64,000 nucleotides of DNA from Diphasiastrum complanatum (lineage: Eukaryota > Streptophyta > Lycopodiopsida > Lycopodiales > Lycopodiaceae). Below are positions 46,540-59,600 of the stretch, in pieces. The notes below the pieces were generated by a model. It searched no databases. It was given only the letters and a program-made list of their open reading frames with translations, and had not been told where the DNA came from. Positions within the stretch are counted from its first letter, which is position 1; every line of letters starts with the position of its first letter. Location: contig CM055099.1 in NCBI GenBank assembly GCA_029204225.1, positions 52,786,277-52,850,276 of the forward strand. The letters are read 5' to 3'. The position numbers were made by a program, and so were the translations under genes.

Positions 46540-47500
46540 AAAACATGAAAATAAAAAAAACCAAGAAAGATCAAAATATTATAAAAGATCAAAAAATAAT
46601 CTTAAGAAAACCAAAAAACAAGCATAAAAAATGACAAATAAGATTAGAATGTTGAAAACAATCTAAAAAGATAAAATACTGAAATTTTTTCAAAAAAACA
46701 CCATTTTATATAAACAATCTCAAAAAAACAAAAAACTAGAAAAACCTAAAAAAACATAAAAAAATTGAAAAAACCTTAAAAAAACCAAATTATGTCAAAA
46801 AAAAATAAATTTTCGAAAAAACCATAAAATAAAAATAAAAAAAAATCATAGAACTAAAAAAAAAACTGAGTAAAAAAAATAATTTCTTCCCTAGACCCAA
46901 AAATAACATAAAAAAAAAACTAAAAAAACTATAAAAAAAACAAAAGTGTCAAAAAAAATAGTTTTTTTTTGAAAAAACCAAAAAATAATACAAAAGAAAT
47001 CATAAAATAAAATAAAAAACAAAATAGTGTCAAAAAAATAAATTTTTTTGGAAAAACCAAAATATAACATAAAAAAAATCATAGATTAGAAAAAAAACAA
47101 AATAGTGTCCAAAAAAATATATTTTCGAGAAAACCAAAAAGTAACATTAAAAAAATCATAAAATTAAAAATTAAAACAAAAGAGTAAAAGAAAAACAAAT
47201 TCTAGTAAAAAACAAAAAATAACATAAAAAATGAATAGATCTAAAAATTTTAAAATGGTGTAAAAACCTAAATACTCAAAAAACCAGAAAAAAAACATAA
47301 AAAAATTAAAAAACATAAAAAAATTAAAAAACATAAAAAAATTAAAAAACAACATAGTGTCAAAAAAAAAAAACTTAATTTTCAAAATAAAAATTTAATA
47401 AAATAACATAAAAAATGATAGTACAAAGAGTTATAACTTGTAAAAAAACTAGATATTCAAAAAAAATGAAAAAAAAAAGAATATTACTAAAAATGATGTT
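46540..47500. repeat. A-rich degenerate tandem repeat, period about 77-81 bp
   Basis: The word GTGTCAAAAAA recurs at about 46792, 46946, 47027, 47105 and 47356, separated by AAAACCAAAAA-TAACATAAAAA-ATCATA. Strong A strand bias over about 1 kb. Minus-strand Phe-rich open frames are artefacts. Confidence 0.75.
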
Positions 47501-47684
47501 AAATTTTAAAAGATCCGTAATACAAACTTAAATCCTCTTAAAATCTAGAAAATGTTGAAAGGATTTAACCTTGATTAATAAAACTTAAGAAATGGAATTG
47601 TCAACTAGTAAAAGACCTTAAATAAATACAAAAGTAATAATAACGACAAGATAAAAAGTTCGCAAAACATATAAAAAAGTCAAG

Positions 47685-47885
47685 GACTAGGGGCTACAGA
47701 CTAAGGGACAAGGGCTAAGGGCCTAGGGGCAAGGGCCTAGGGATAAGGGCCTAGGGCTATAAATTAAGGTTGAAATGCTAAGGCTAAGGGCCTAGGGGCA
47801 AGGGCCAACGACCAACGGGTATGGACTAACGGCTACGAGTTAAGGGCCACTGGCCAAGGGCCAAGAGCTAAGGGCTAAGGTTTCA
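47685..47885. repeat. G-rich AAGGGCTAAGGGCCTA minisatellite
   Basis: About 200 bp of degenerate 6-8-bp units (AAGGGCT, AAGGGCCTAGGG, GGCCAAGGGCC). Resembles, but is not, the plant telomere repeat TTTAGGG. Confidence 0.75.
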
Positions 47886-48009
47886 TAATTTTGTCACAGT
47901 CTCATAATTTTGTTTATTATACAAATTTATTATAATTTCATAACTTGCTAATTATACTTCCAATAGCATTGCAAATCCTAACATAAAGTGTCCCTATGGT
48001 TTTTTTCAG

Positions 48010-48819
48010 GGTCACTACATGGACTGCTCGAGAGAAGGTGTTCCAGTTGTTTTATTTTTTCGAAAAGAAGTGGTTGCATTTGAAAATGTCTTGACTGCTG
48101 AATCAAGTGGAACATGTTTTTTCAGAGAAGTTGGTCCGGATAAAAGTGTGGTCCTAATTTTAGAGGTGTTTAAAATAGATTGTCCTTTGCCATACCCTCA
48201 CGACGATTTTGATCGCCTAGGAGACATTTACAACTATATTTTCATCGATGTCATTGCAAAAAAAATCTTGTGGGATAATACAGATATTCTCAAAATGAAT
48301 GAACTCGTTCTTGTCAAGTGTCCATTATAGAACATTGATGACGTTGTTGATTGTATGGATTTTGAAGGGATAGTAGTTTTCACTGCTAAATTCAAAGACT
48401 ACTATCCCAGTGAAAAAAACTTGCTTGTTATCGTGAAGGTGACTTCAATTACAACAAAAGGAAATATTGCAAATCCCATGACAGATGACGAAGACCCTTT
48501 CTACATGCAAAATCAAATAACGATTTGGTGTTTGTCAAAGCTATCTTTGCACTCTAAAAAGAGAAAACATGTATCATTTACTGAACCATTAAGTGGGTGC
48601 TTTACGTATTATTCTAACTGTTCAAATAGAAACAACATGAAGAAACTGTTGGGCTATTCTTGTGGTTCAAAAAGGGATAGCATCCAAAAAACGTCGACAA
48701 GATCAGTAGATGTAGAAAACAGATCCGCTGATTGCAATACAACAATATTAAGTAACTATAACTCGGATATCTTGACAGGAATCGAAGATATTTCTCAAGG
48801 TCGTAATATGTCAAGATAA
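48010..48819 (+). pseudogene. Unrecognised ORF behind a splice-acceptor-like site
   Basis: GGTTTTTTTCAG precedes 48010, a good 3' splice site. The frame GHYMDCSREGVPVVLFF runs to TAG 48328-48330 and continues open in the same frame to 48819 (270 codons in all). The TAG (CPL*NIDDV) fits a former CAG. Features: FRKEVVAFENVL, VVLILEVFKIDCPLPYPHDD, then FEGIVVFTAKFKDYYPSEKN and a Ser/Asn-rich basic tail. No family recognised and no TE motif seen. Could be a last exon of a host gene, or part of a DNA transposon. AT-rich 3' flank without an obvious terminator. Confidence 0.4.
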
Positions 48820-49780
48820 ACATTGATATAGAATTTCAAAAGAAACATAAACATAATTTGATATTCATGAAAAGAAACATAAACATCACTAAATCATATA
48901 CTACTTTGAACAAGCTGTATTATAAGAACTCTCATAGAAATTTAATCACAATGTCTCATTTGCCACTAAAAGTGGTTCATATATAATCAATGGTCTTGGG
49001 CCAAGCCCTACATTAGTCAAGAGATTATTACAAAAGATGCACAACTTTGGTGCAATTCTAGACAAATTTGTAGAAGTTTAACCTTTTAGAGTAGTGATTT
49101 ATAGTCCTAAATAAATTTAAAAGTCCAAAATTAATTGAGACAGTGTTTCTTGTAAACATGTGTTAATAAACACGATGTAGTATTGACAAGATAACACTAA
49201 ACAATTAAGTGTAAAATGTACAGTCTGTGAGCATTAGGGGAAATATGGGCTCAAAATGGGCCCTTTAAGAAGTCTGACTTTAGAGAGAGGTTACATAGAG
49301 AGAGAATGGAAACTGGTACCGTTTGATTGCCATTTTTCAGGTTTTCGATAATGCCCACATTCTAACTACTGTGGTTAAACTAGCTCTGACTTAAGGCATT
49401 AATTAGTTTAGCCATACATTTTTCATATAATCTGAGGCTGTAAACATCCACCAATAATAATATTACAACATGGTACCTGCGCTGAAAAGTAATGAATGGT
49501 CTATCATTAAAGCCTAATGGTCGCCGAATTTCGTACCTAGAGATACGATACGCTCACGAAAACTCACGAGGGCAATAATTTTTGAAGCTTCACACTACAT
49601 AAGCACAAACATGACCATAAAAAAAACTTTACGTTCAAGTTACGTTTTAATTTCACGTCCGGATATTGGTTCAACGCGCGCATAGATCATCCGGGTCATG
49701 TGGTGTGCCCCTTGGCCTAGGAGGTGGTGGTGGAGGACGAGGCATTGGTGGATTTTCCTAGCGGCCTCTTTGCATTGGGA
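48820..49780. other. No gene recognised
   Basis: AT-rich to 49500, then GC-richer. TATTGGTTCAACGCGCG near 49664 recurs in similar form near 50397 (TATTGGTTCAACATGCGCC). Confidence 0.4.
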
Positions 49781-49792
49781 CACCTCCAAGGT

Positions 49793-50185
49793 GAATCCGC
49801 CTTGTTTGCATCGTGCGGGCCATTCGCAGACCCAATATCGGACAGCGCACATGTAGAAAGGTCAACAGCTGCAGAATGTAGGTCGGGCACGCCAAACCGA
49901 TATCAGACAGAAAAGTTAGAAAGTAGGCGATAACAGATGGGCACACGAGAGTGTGGAACGGAAATATCACGATTGGGTTGGTGGGAGCTGTTGACCAGTT
50001 TGACATGATATTTTTGTTCCACACTCCTGCGCGCCTATCCCCTATCTTCTACTTTTTGACTTTTCTGTCAGATATCGGTTCGGCGCGTTCGACCTACATT
50101 CTACAGTTGTTGACCTTTCTACGTGCGCGTGCTGATTTGATATTGGGTTTGCGAATGGCTCGCATAATGCAAACAACATGGATTC
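49793..50185. repeat. Large imperfect hairpin, arms about 180 bp
   Basis: Left arm 49793-49972 and right arm 50003-50185 are inverted copies with scattered mismatches: GAATCCGCCTTGTTTGCAT against ATGCAAACAACATGGATTC, GTAGAAAGGTCAACAGCTGC against its partner near 50105, CCGATATCAGACAGAAAAG against CTTTTCTGTCAGATATCGG, AGTGTGGAAC against GTTCCACACT. Loop about 30 bp. MITE/foldback-like; short ORFs in it are shadows. Confidence 0.88.
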
Positions 50186-51175
50186 AGAGGGAATATTATA
50201 GATTTCTTCTTTGGCATGGCGGCTACGCCGCTTTTAATATGCAAATATTTCAAAGCATGTGATCTTCCAAAAACCAAAGATCAGCATGGGAAAAGTATGA
50301 AGACTCATAGAAGATCCAAAAACTTGACACGATGAACAATGGCCTATAGTCACCTGCGCGTTGATATGCTATCGACTGCGGACTTTCATTCTCGGGTTAT
50401 TGGTTCAACATGCGCCTCTTATATTGCCTCACTGCTGATCTGTACACACACGCACTGATCCAATACTAGGACAGCTCATGGCCCACACCAAGCAAACTGC
50501 TCACCTTCATCCTGGCTCGCATCAATGGTTCCTCTTGGTCTCCCATTATGTGTCGCCATTAGTCCAAAATATCTCTATGGAAGTTGAGTATGAATGAGGA
50601 TGAAGAGAATGAGAGGTATACCTAAGAATGACAAGAAGTTCCTAAACTACAAGGATTAGTTAACTATAGTTTACGACTATTGACGTCAAATCAACCTCGA
50701 GTGTACAAATACGGGCAACAAAAGAGTATTCGGGCAGTAACTGTGGTCCAATCACAATCATTTGAAAATCACAAAAAATTGGCTCGGAAAGGCAAAACAA
50801 TTTTTGTCTGTCAACCACTATTACAGTCATCACAGATGGACACCATTGATTGGGCCACTTAGGCATTGAACGCTTGCGAAGTCAAAAAAATCATCTTGAC
50901 AAAGGGCCCATTTTGAATTCTAATATCCCCTAATGAGATTTCAACTAGTTTAGTCATTTTGGTCATATTTGTGTATTTGGCAATTGAGGCCAGTTTTCAT
51001 ATTATACTTAGAGTTTGACTTTTCAAAGTTATATTAGTCTAAAAGCATTTAAATAAACACTTTTGGAAAGTGTGGGAAACTATAGAACGCGAGTTTTGGA
51101 GGGATTCAATTTGAGTAGTAGATACATTGAATATAGTCACAAAAATAGTAGGGTTTTCATTATGGAGGGAAAACC
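50186..51175. other. No gene recognised
   Basis: Mixed sequence without motif-bearing frames. The last part may be U3 of the following LTR-like unit. Confidence 0.4.
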
Positions 51176-51640
51176 AAAGTTTGAACTTAGGTTTGGACCT
51201 GCTATAAAAGGATGTAAATCGTGGGAAGAGAAGTCATTCTCTCTCTCCTCTTATCTCATTCATGCTTATACATGGTTCTCTTGGATTCTACTATCCATTG
51301 GTGCACTATACTTGTGATATCTTGTAATTCTATGTGTAGAATGCTTATTAATTGCTATTTTTAGATCCACACGTGTGAAATACAATAACTTACTATTTTT
51401 GTATGGAAAAACAACAACATTATTTTATGTTTTGATTGATGTTTGATCAAGATCTATTAGAGTTTGCATCTCATTCATAGTATAGATGTTGGTTTTTCTA
51501 CATTGGCAAGATTGGTAATTTGCTTGTCTATCTAACCAAAGATCAAAGGGACAATTTGGATCTTAATGATCTGAAATTATTCACACAATCTACAATCGTG
51601 AAAATGAGTAGTTATTGTATACACTGGCATGTTTGAACGA
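51176..51640 (+). repeat. Copia-type LTR remnant with TATA (second copy)
   Basis: CTGCTATAAAAGGATG near 51200, a CT-rich start region, TGTGTAGAATGC near 51332, CACACGTGTGAAATAC near 51368, then AAAGATCAAAGGGACAATTTGG near 51537. The same order is found at 11865-12400. Confidence 0.5.
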
Positions 51641-51744
51641 TGACATAGTTTTTTTTGGATTCAATAGAGAAGAGCTCCATTTTGAGTGGTACCATTCGAC
51701 ATTCGATAGTTCAACATTGTTGATACTTTGACAATGCTGATAGT

Positions 51745-51815
51745 GGATAATCAATAGTGTCAATAGTGCCGACAGTGATGACAGTGATGATAGTGATGAT
51801 GGTGACGATAGTTCG
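51745..51815. repeat. GACAGTGAT minisatellite
   Basis: Degenerate 9-bp units (GACAGTGAT, GATAGTGAT, GATGGTGAC), preceded by looser AATAGTGTC words. Confidence 0.75.
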
Positions 51816-51969
51816 GTTCGTTGGCTCTACTTCAAATATTTGTGTATTTCTACAGACTGTTCGAATGTGCGTGTAAAACTGTAGACTACCTTGAATAATA
51901 GTTTATTTCAATACTGTTGTAGAGAGTGAGTCTTTACATTGTATATGAGTATTCAAAAGATAGAATTAG

Positions 51970-52215
51970 GTGAGTAGGAGTAAGCTTAAACTCCAACAAA
52001 GAAATGAGAGCCAGCAAGCGCAGGTCGAAGCCCTACAAAACCAGCTCCAACAAATAGAGGCCACTGCTATAACAAACCAACAACTCATGCAAACTATTCG
52101 AGCTGAGCTTGATGCCAAGAGGGATGCATGCCAAACTATTCAAGCCAAGCACTACAAGCAACAACATACAATAATCAAGATGAGTGTGCTTGTGCTTAAA
52201 TATTCTAGCCCATGA
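51970..52215 (+). pseudogene. Coiled-coil ORF fragment
   Basis: Open frame of 81 codons (GTG start in the best case) with heptad-like QQAQVEALQNQLQQIEATAI and TIRAELDAKRDACQTIQAKH. The latter matches the minus relic at 6900-7000 (LNLKSKLDAKK...HTYQSDRQH). No enzyme domain. It lies just upstream of the copia C LTR. Confidence 0.5.
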
Positions 52216-52248
52216 GCTTACTAATTGCAATGCTAAATATGGCCATGG

Positions 52249-52728
52249 TGTTATGGCCATATTCGGTTAAGGACCTGGAATAGTCCTAATATGGTAGACT
52301 GGCCCTTCAATGTTCGAGATTGTTGGTCACGCCGTGATTTATTTCCATGTCAAGGCCAATTTGTGACTAATTAACCTTGAGAGGACCCAGACACTCTAAT
52401 TGAGATACATAGAGTATTGCATGTCTGTGTGACGGATATAGGCAGGAGGACTGCATGAAGAGGTGTGATCTATTTATAGTTGACCTGCATGGGGGTTGCA
52501 TGGTTTCTTGCACAGGACTCTACTCTTTATATAATGAGGTAGGGATTCTCCCGTCGACATATTGGATTTAGGTTACCAGTTTCTCTCTTCTTCTCTTGCT
52601 TCACATGGCATGGCTTAGGGGCTAGATCCAGTTTTGATCTAGGATTGGTTGGGCGGTTTGGCTCCATTGTCTCTCCTATTGTGTTCTCCTATCCTCATCT
52701 TAGGGGTTATCCCTTTAGGGTCTTTACA
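52249..52728 (+). repeat. 5' LTR of copia C
   Basis: TGTTATGG...TTTACA, about 480 bp. TATA-like CTATTTATAG near 52470 and CTTTATATAATGAG near 52535. The right end is fixed by the PBS; the left end is inferred from the TGT/ACA match. Confidence 0.65.
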
Positions 52729-52729
52729 T

Positions 52730-52742
52730 TGGTATTAGAGCC
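52730..52742 (+). other. Primer-binding site of copia C
   Basis: TGGTATTAGAGCC, initiator tRNA-Met type with one change. Confidence 0.75.
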
Positions 52743-55700
52743 CGGCTAAGATGCGGTCTTGGATAGGAGTGGAGGCAAGCTCTACATGGGATTGGAAGAT
52801 CAAAGCACTTGGAGTTACATCTCGGTTTAGAGTGTTGAATTCTTAAAGGAGGTTTGGAATTGAATTTGTTAATTCTTGGAGCTCTTCAAGATTGTTGGTA
52901 ACATGCTTATTGTCATGTTTTAATTTTGGAGGAGAAGCTGAGAATTAGTCTTGTGTTCATTCTGAATTTTTTGGTTTTTGAGGAGATTTCCAATTCATGT
53001 TGAATGATTTGCATGTGTAAATCGTGTGACTTGTTTTTGCATACTAATGGAATTTGTGATTGCATGCAAATGTCCATAATGTTCAAGGTGTTGGATTCAA
53101 CTGACTAGCTATGTTTATTGATAGATTGGTTCTGAATTGATTTATCCAGGAAGAATAAACAACTTAAAAGCTAGAAATTTGGAATCTAACAAACTGCATG
53201 TTGGGGATGTGGTGTGCTTTCCTACGCTAATCCTGCTGTGGAACCTATGATTTTGAACATAGAATGGAGTTGCGAAAGTAATAAACTCTCTATTAATAAG
53301 CAAACAGAGAAATTGGAGACCTCAGCCATCTGCTGTGAATGAACTATTCCCTGTAAAAGAGTGTATTGGCGGATTTCCTGATTTTGTTAAAAGTATTTAA
53401 TAAAAGCTATGAAGGATTTGTGGAAACATTTTGGAGTAGTTAATGCATGTTTCATTCCTTCGTCAGGAATGAGTTCTCTTTCTTAGAGATCGAGAGTGGT
53501 ATCTCTGTTTGAACCTTTGAATAGATCACTGTCTGCTGTTTGTAATTTACTGTTGTGAAAAAAGAGTTGTTGCTACTAGCTTGTTGCAAATATCACTGTT
53601 CTTTGGCCACAAGGATGTCTTTTTATCCCAAGAATCCAAATTTCGGACAGCTCACCAGATATAGGCCCTGAATCGACCTTGTTGGATTGACTGTTGGAGA
53701 CAGTTGATTTGAGGAATTTACTTCTAGACAGACGTGCTTGTCTGGATATCAAGGCCGTAAAGCTGTTGAAACCTTGGTTGATATGACACAGCTATTCCAT
53801 GTTGCTTCAACGAGGGTTGCTGTTGAAACAGTGACTTGTTGATGATTGGGAGCCGCACTTCATGTATGATGAATGTGGCGGCTGAACTGTGTGTGACATA
53901 ACTGTAGCCATGGATCCGTTTTCCAGCGATGGCAGGAATAGGAGTGGTGCAGACATGTCTTTCACAGATGGTCGATGGAAGTACTTGTGCAGCAGGGAGG
54001 CAGTTGATTAGGCTGCCAGCGATGAAAGATTTTAAATAGGGTCGCGATGGGGATGATGCGGCTGTAACGACCATGAAGCCAACAGAACGAGCCTTGTTTT
54101 TTTCCATGCCTTGATTGAGGGAACCTCTTTAGGGTTTCTGACCTTGAAGATGGAATATGTTTTTTAGCTTTCCTTTTGGATGGAAATAGACTCCCGGGGG
54201 GCTTTTGGACTTATGTAGTTGTTTGTTAATGGATCGACTAAACTCTGGGTTGCGTGGCTCTTTGCATGTACTTAGTTTGCATGTTGTTTTCAAAGCCTTT
54301 TTTTTAGCCAGTTATTTGGAACTTTTGCACTGTTGAATCTTGACAAAACGAAGGAAATGGTATGGTTCTCAGGCATATACCCGATAGGAATTCGATTCCT
54401 TGGTATTATGCATTTTAAACCATTTAACTATGGAGTATTGATACTCCCGATACATGGAGTTAATTTGTATTTTGGTTTCTCTTTTTCAAGTCGGTGGAAC
54501 ACAGATCAGTTGGTTTTGGGTTCAGGATGATTTTAATCATTAAGATTGAATGGGCCAAAAGCTTTTGAGATACTTGTTAAATAATTAATGAGGAAAATGC
54601 ATGGTATTTGGAGGTAATTCTTTATTCAAATATTATTTCTCATTATTTCTTTAACAAAGTAATTCTTAAGCCAGTAAGTGAAAAGAGAAAACAGTCCAAT
54701 ATTATTGGAAAATTTGTAATAATAGGAATTATATAACTATTTTCATTTCCAGTAAAATCCTATGGTGAATTATATTCAAAAGATCAGACTAGTACTGTTT
54801 CATATACTAGTAAATGATTTTTGATATATTAGATATTCAGCCCAGATATAAGACATAAATGAAATTGTTTTGGACTTTTTCCTACAGTAATTAGGTTTTT
54901 AAACATTTACTAATGTCATTACGTCTTCTTGGTACCTTAGCTGAAATAGATTTTCAGGGAGCTAAAAATTCTGAGGAGGGAAGAAGAGTGGACATCAGAG
55001 GTAGTAAGTGTGATCGGGAAATGTATTTCGCAGTTAGGATTTTGGTAATCCCTGTAAATAATCCGCAGTTTTGGATGTTAATTGTGATGTTAGAAGTGAA
55101 ATATGATACATGGTTTACATTGGATATGTTAGTTGACAGAAGCTTGTCCCTAGATTTGATGCATCAGTAGGGGTTTGAAGCTTATCATTAACTAGAAAGG
55201 ATCAAGATGTAATATTGAACCATGTTAATTCTTCTGTCTAAGTCACATAATCAGATGTGGATTTTGAGTATCCATCTGATAGGCACCAGTCATCCAAATA
55301 AAAATGGGATTCTCCAGTGTTTTGAAAACAAAAGATAATATCCTATAGTGATTATAGGACATCTGGATGATCAGTGGATCTCTAGAATATCAGATAAGGC
55401 AGTTAAGGATTTTTTGGAAGGAAAAGCTGATGGTATGGGACATCAATAATTTTGGAAAGGGAATTCTAGGACTGTAAAGATCTGATGATCAATGGTGTGT
55501 TTTAGTACCTAGTTGCGATATGGGAAAGAAGAAAACCATTCGATCAAATGTGGGGTATTTTAAAAAAATTTGAGATTTAATCTAGATCCCAATGTGGTAT
55601 CTCATTATTTACAAAATCATAGGCCCTCAAATCTATTTCTCGCTTTCTTAATTAATCCTTTACTTAGTAATTTCTCAAATATAGGATACCTTTATATGAT

Positions 55701-55960
55701 TCTTTCTAGCATGAAGTTATTCTTCTGAAAGGCTGTTATGTCATATAAATTACTACTTGTGTGAATAGACTTGGAATTCAGATAAATTCTAAGGTTAATA
55801 TGTTTCAATTTCTTAAACCATAGAATATCTCTGTTGCATATATGGATTTCGATAGAATAGTAGCTTCTATCACTCAGAGTGAAAATATTTGAAGGAGAAG
55901 TCCTGTGTGTAATAGAGTGAATCCTTTAGTGGAAGCACTTATTACTGACTTTTCTTGGTC
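52743..55960 (+). other. Long region without recognisable gag
   Basis: Between the PBS of copia C and its first recognisable coding block lie 3.2 kb with only short frames (for example 53724-54107 minus, 54333-54530 plus, 54913-55170 plus). None carries a motif. It may contain decayed gag plus inserted sequence. Confidence 0.4.
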
Positions 55961-55964
55961 TGGT

Positions 55965-57425
<1,461 letters not shown>

Positions 57426-57431
57426 CCTAAT

Positions 57432-58530
57432 TGTTGGATTATTCTCCTTCTTACTAATTGACTAATCGGTTTTAATCCTCATTCATTGTTTATCCACTTC
57501 TGCGGATTTTCCCGTGTCTTTACACAGTCCGCAGATTTACAAGTGTTTTTACACAGTCTACAAAAATACACGGAGTTTGACAAGAGTGCTGCATTTTTTG
57601 CCTGTCAAGATTTACGAGTACAATTACAGTGTCGCATTTTTTGCATTTTAGCGACACTGTCGCCTGTCAAAATTTGCGAGTAAATATGCAGAGTCCCATT
57701 TTTGGCATTTTTCAAAGTGCCTCAAATGTTAAGGAAATGACCCTTGCAAAGTGTGGGGCTACCCTAAATGAGATTTGAGGACACTATCAGGGTTTTCGCA
57801 AAAAGTTGACACTGTCACCTTTTTGTGACACTGTCGCCTATGGCAGTTTATGCAGACAGACTGTTTACGGCCAATTTTCACCGCTTATCAGCAATCTATT
57901 TCTGAGAAGGAACTAGATGAAAGCCAGCGGACACCAGCCAACTGGCAATCGCATTTGACGACCTAATTACCTAGTATAAATCAGCTGTTCATACAACTCA
58001 TTATCAATGATCAAGTTCTGAAGTTAAGGATCATTCACAATCATAAAGTATTGTTGTTAGCTCTTTATCAGGCCTTCAAGCTTGAACTCTCTTGAGCATT
58101 CTAGCTCAGTCTTTTAGAGATTTATTTTAGAGTTGCTATTGCGCTACAGTTTTCAGCAGAGCTGCTTATTATCAGACTTATGCTTAGTTACCCAGAGATA
58201 GCTTAGAGTGAGCGGTTTTTATCCGCTATTGTTTTGCGCGCATTAGCATCCGATTTTGTTTTTCTGAATCAATACTATCTTCTTATTGTGTTCAGTATAT
58301 GTCAAAATGCATGCATCTCTGTATTGCTTTTGTAACTGATAGAAATTGTCTAAGAATTCAATATTTTATGTTTGGCTACGTAATCACTTAGTATCTAGCA
58401 ATTTCAAAGTTAGTTGCTAAAGATTGAACGTGATTTTTCGTCACTACTGCTTTGTTCAATTTTTTATACGCGTAGCCATGCATTGGAAGTAAGAAGATTC
58501 TGCATTACATTTACCATTCTATTTTTGACA
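57432..58530 (+). repeat. 5' LTR of copia D
   Basis: TGTTGGATTATT...TTTTTGACA, about 1.1 kb, with TATA at CTAGTATAAATC near 57972. The PBS follows at once. The left border is inferred from TGT/ACA ends and the end of copia C sequence. Confidence 0.7.
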
Positions 58531-58567
58531 TGGTATCAGAGCTAGATACCGACATGGTATCAGAGTG
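58531..58567 (+). other. Duplicated primer-binding site of copia D
   Basis: TGGTATCAGAGC at 58531, repeated as TGGTATCAGAGTG at about 58555, 24 bp on. Only the first abuts the LTR end. Confidence 0.8.
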
Positions 58568-58763
58568 TTGATTCTTCTTCAGGGCCTAATACTATTTCGA
58601 TATCAGAGCAAAAGCTCTAATACCTTATATCTTTCGTGATATCAAATAGATATGATATTCTTCAGTTCCTTTCATCGTTTCAGTATCAAAGAATTGATTT
58701 CCTATTGTTGGCATTACTACATCTTAGCATCATCGATACAATCGACAGACTAATTAGTTCCAG

Positions 58764-59600
58764 ATGAATTTTCAAAGTAAAGTCGATCTTATTACAGACA
58801 AGCTGAATGGATTCAATTATCATTTGCGAAAATTTAAGATGAAGATCTTGCTAATCACCAATGAGTTATGGGATGTTATTACAAGTACAAAAGTAAAACT
58901 TGAAGATGACACAGAAGACTCAAAGTGGAAATCGAAAGATGGTAAAGCTTTCGTGCTTATTATTCTCAATATATCAGATACACAGATTGGACACATAGTT
59001 GAAGCTAAAACATCAAAAGACGTTTGGGACATCCTGAACTCATGAGGGACGTAACTACTAAGTTACATCTACGAAGGAAATTCTTCACATTCAAAATGTC
59101 TAATGGTGATTAGCTTCAGAGTCACATTAACCACTTTAAGTATCTCTTGCAACAGATGGCCGCTGTCGGATCAGTCATAGACGATCAAGATGCAATTATG
59201 ACATTGCTTTCAAGCTTGCCCTCTACATATGAGAACTGGGTGATGATCATATCGACACACTCGGATTTAACTCTTACTAGAGTTATCACTATGTTGCTGC
59301 AAGAAGACAATAGAAGAAGTCAAGACACTTTGTCTACTTCCTCCTCTCAGGCTCTATATGTCAACAAAGGCTCTAAGCGACAGAAGCAAAAAAGCTCCAA
59401 GAAGGCTGCAATGAATCAGAAGCTAAAATAAAGTCAAGTACAATCATCAAATCCACAGTAAAAAAAGAAGATGTTTTGTAGGTATTGCAAGTGCAATAAT
59501 CATGAGATCAAGGATTGCCAAATTCTCCAAGCGAAGAATGCAGCCAAGCAACCTGATCAACAAGCAAACACAGTTTCATAATCTCCCCAGGTCGAAGTGG
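58764..59600 (+). pseudogene. Copia D gag
   Basis: Starts MNFQSKVDLITDKLNGFNY, with a UBN2-like domain (AKTSKDVWDIL), then a second frame from 59147 (DDQDAIMTLLSSLPSTYENW, a standard copia gag motif) after a frameshift near 59045 and a TAG at 59111 (former Gln). A CCHC zinc knuckle CRYCKCNNHEIKDC sits near 59475-59520, after a TAA at 59459. A TAA at 59579 (former Gln) precedes the protease. Confidence 0.9.

Noticed and set aside
46891-47385. Phe-rich membrane-like minus ORFs
   Set aside because: Product of the A-rich tandem repeat.
47685-47885. True telomere array
   Set aside because: Units are GGGCTAA/GGGCCTA-like and irregular, not TTTAGGG.
53724-54107. 127-codon minus ORF in copia C interior
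   Set aside because: No motif, no neighbour on that strand, and no supporting conservation visible. Kept out as chance.
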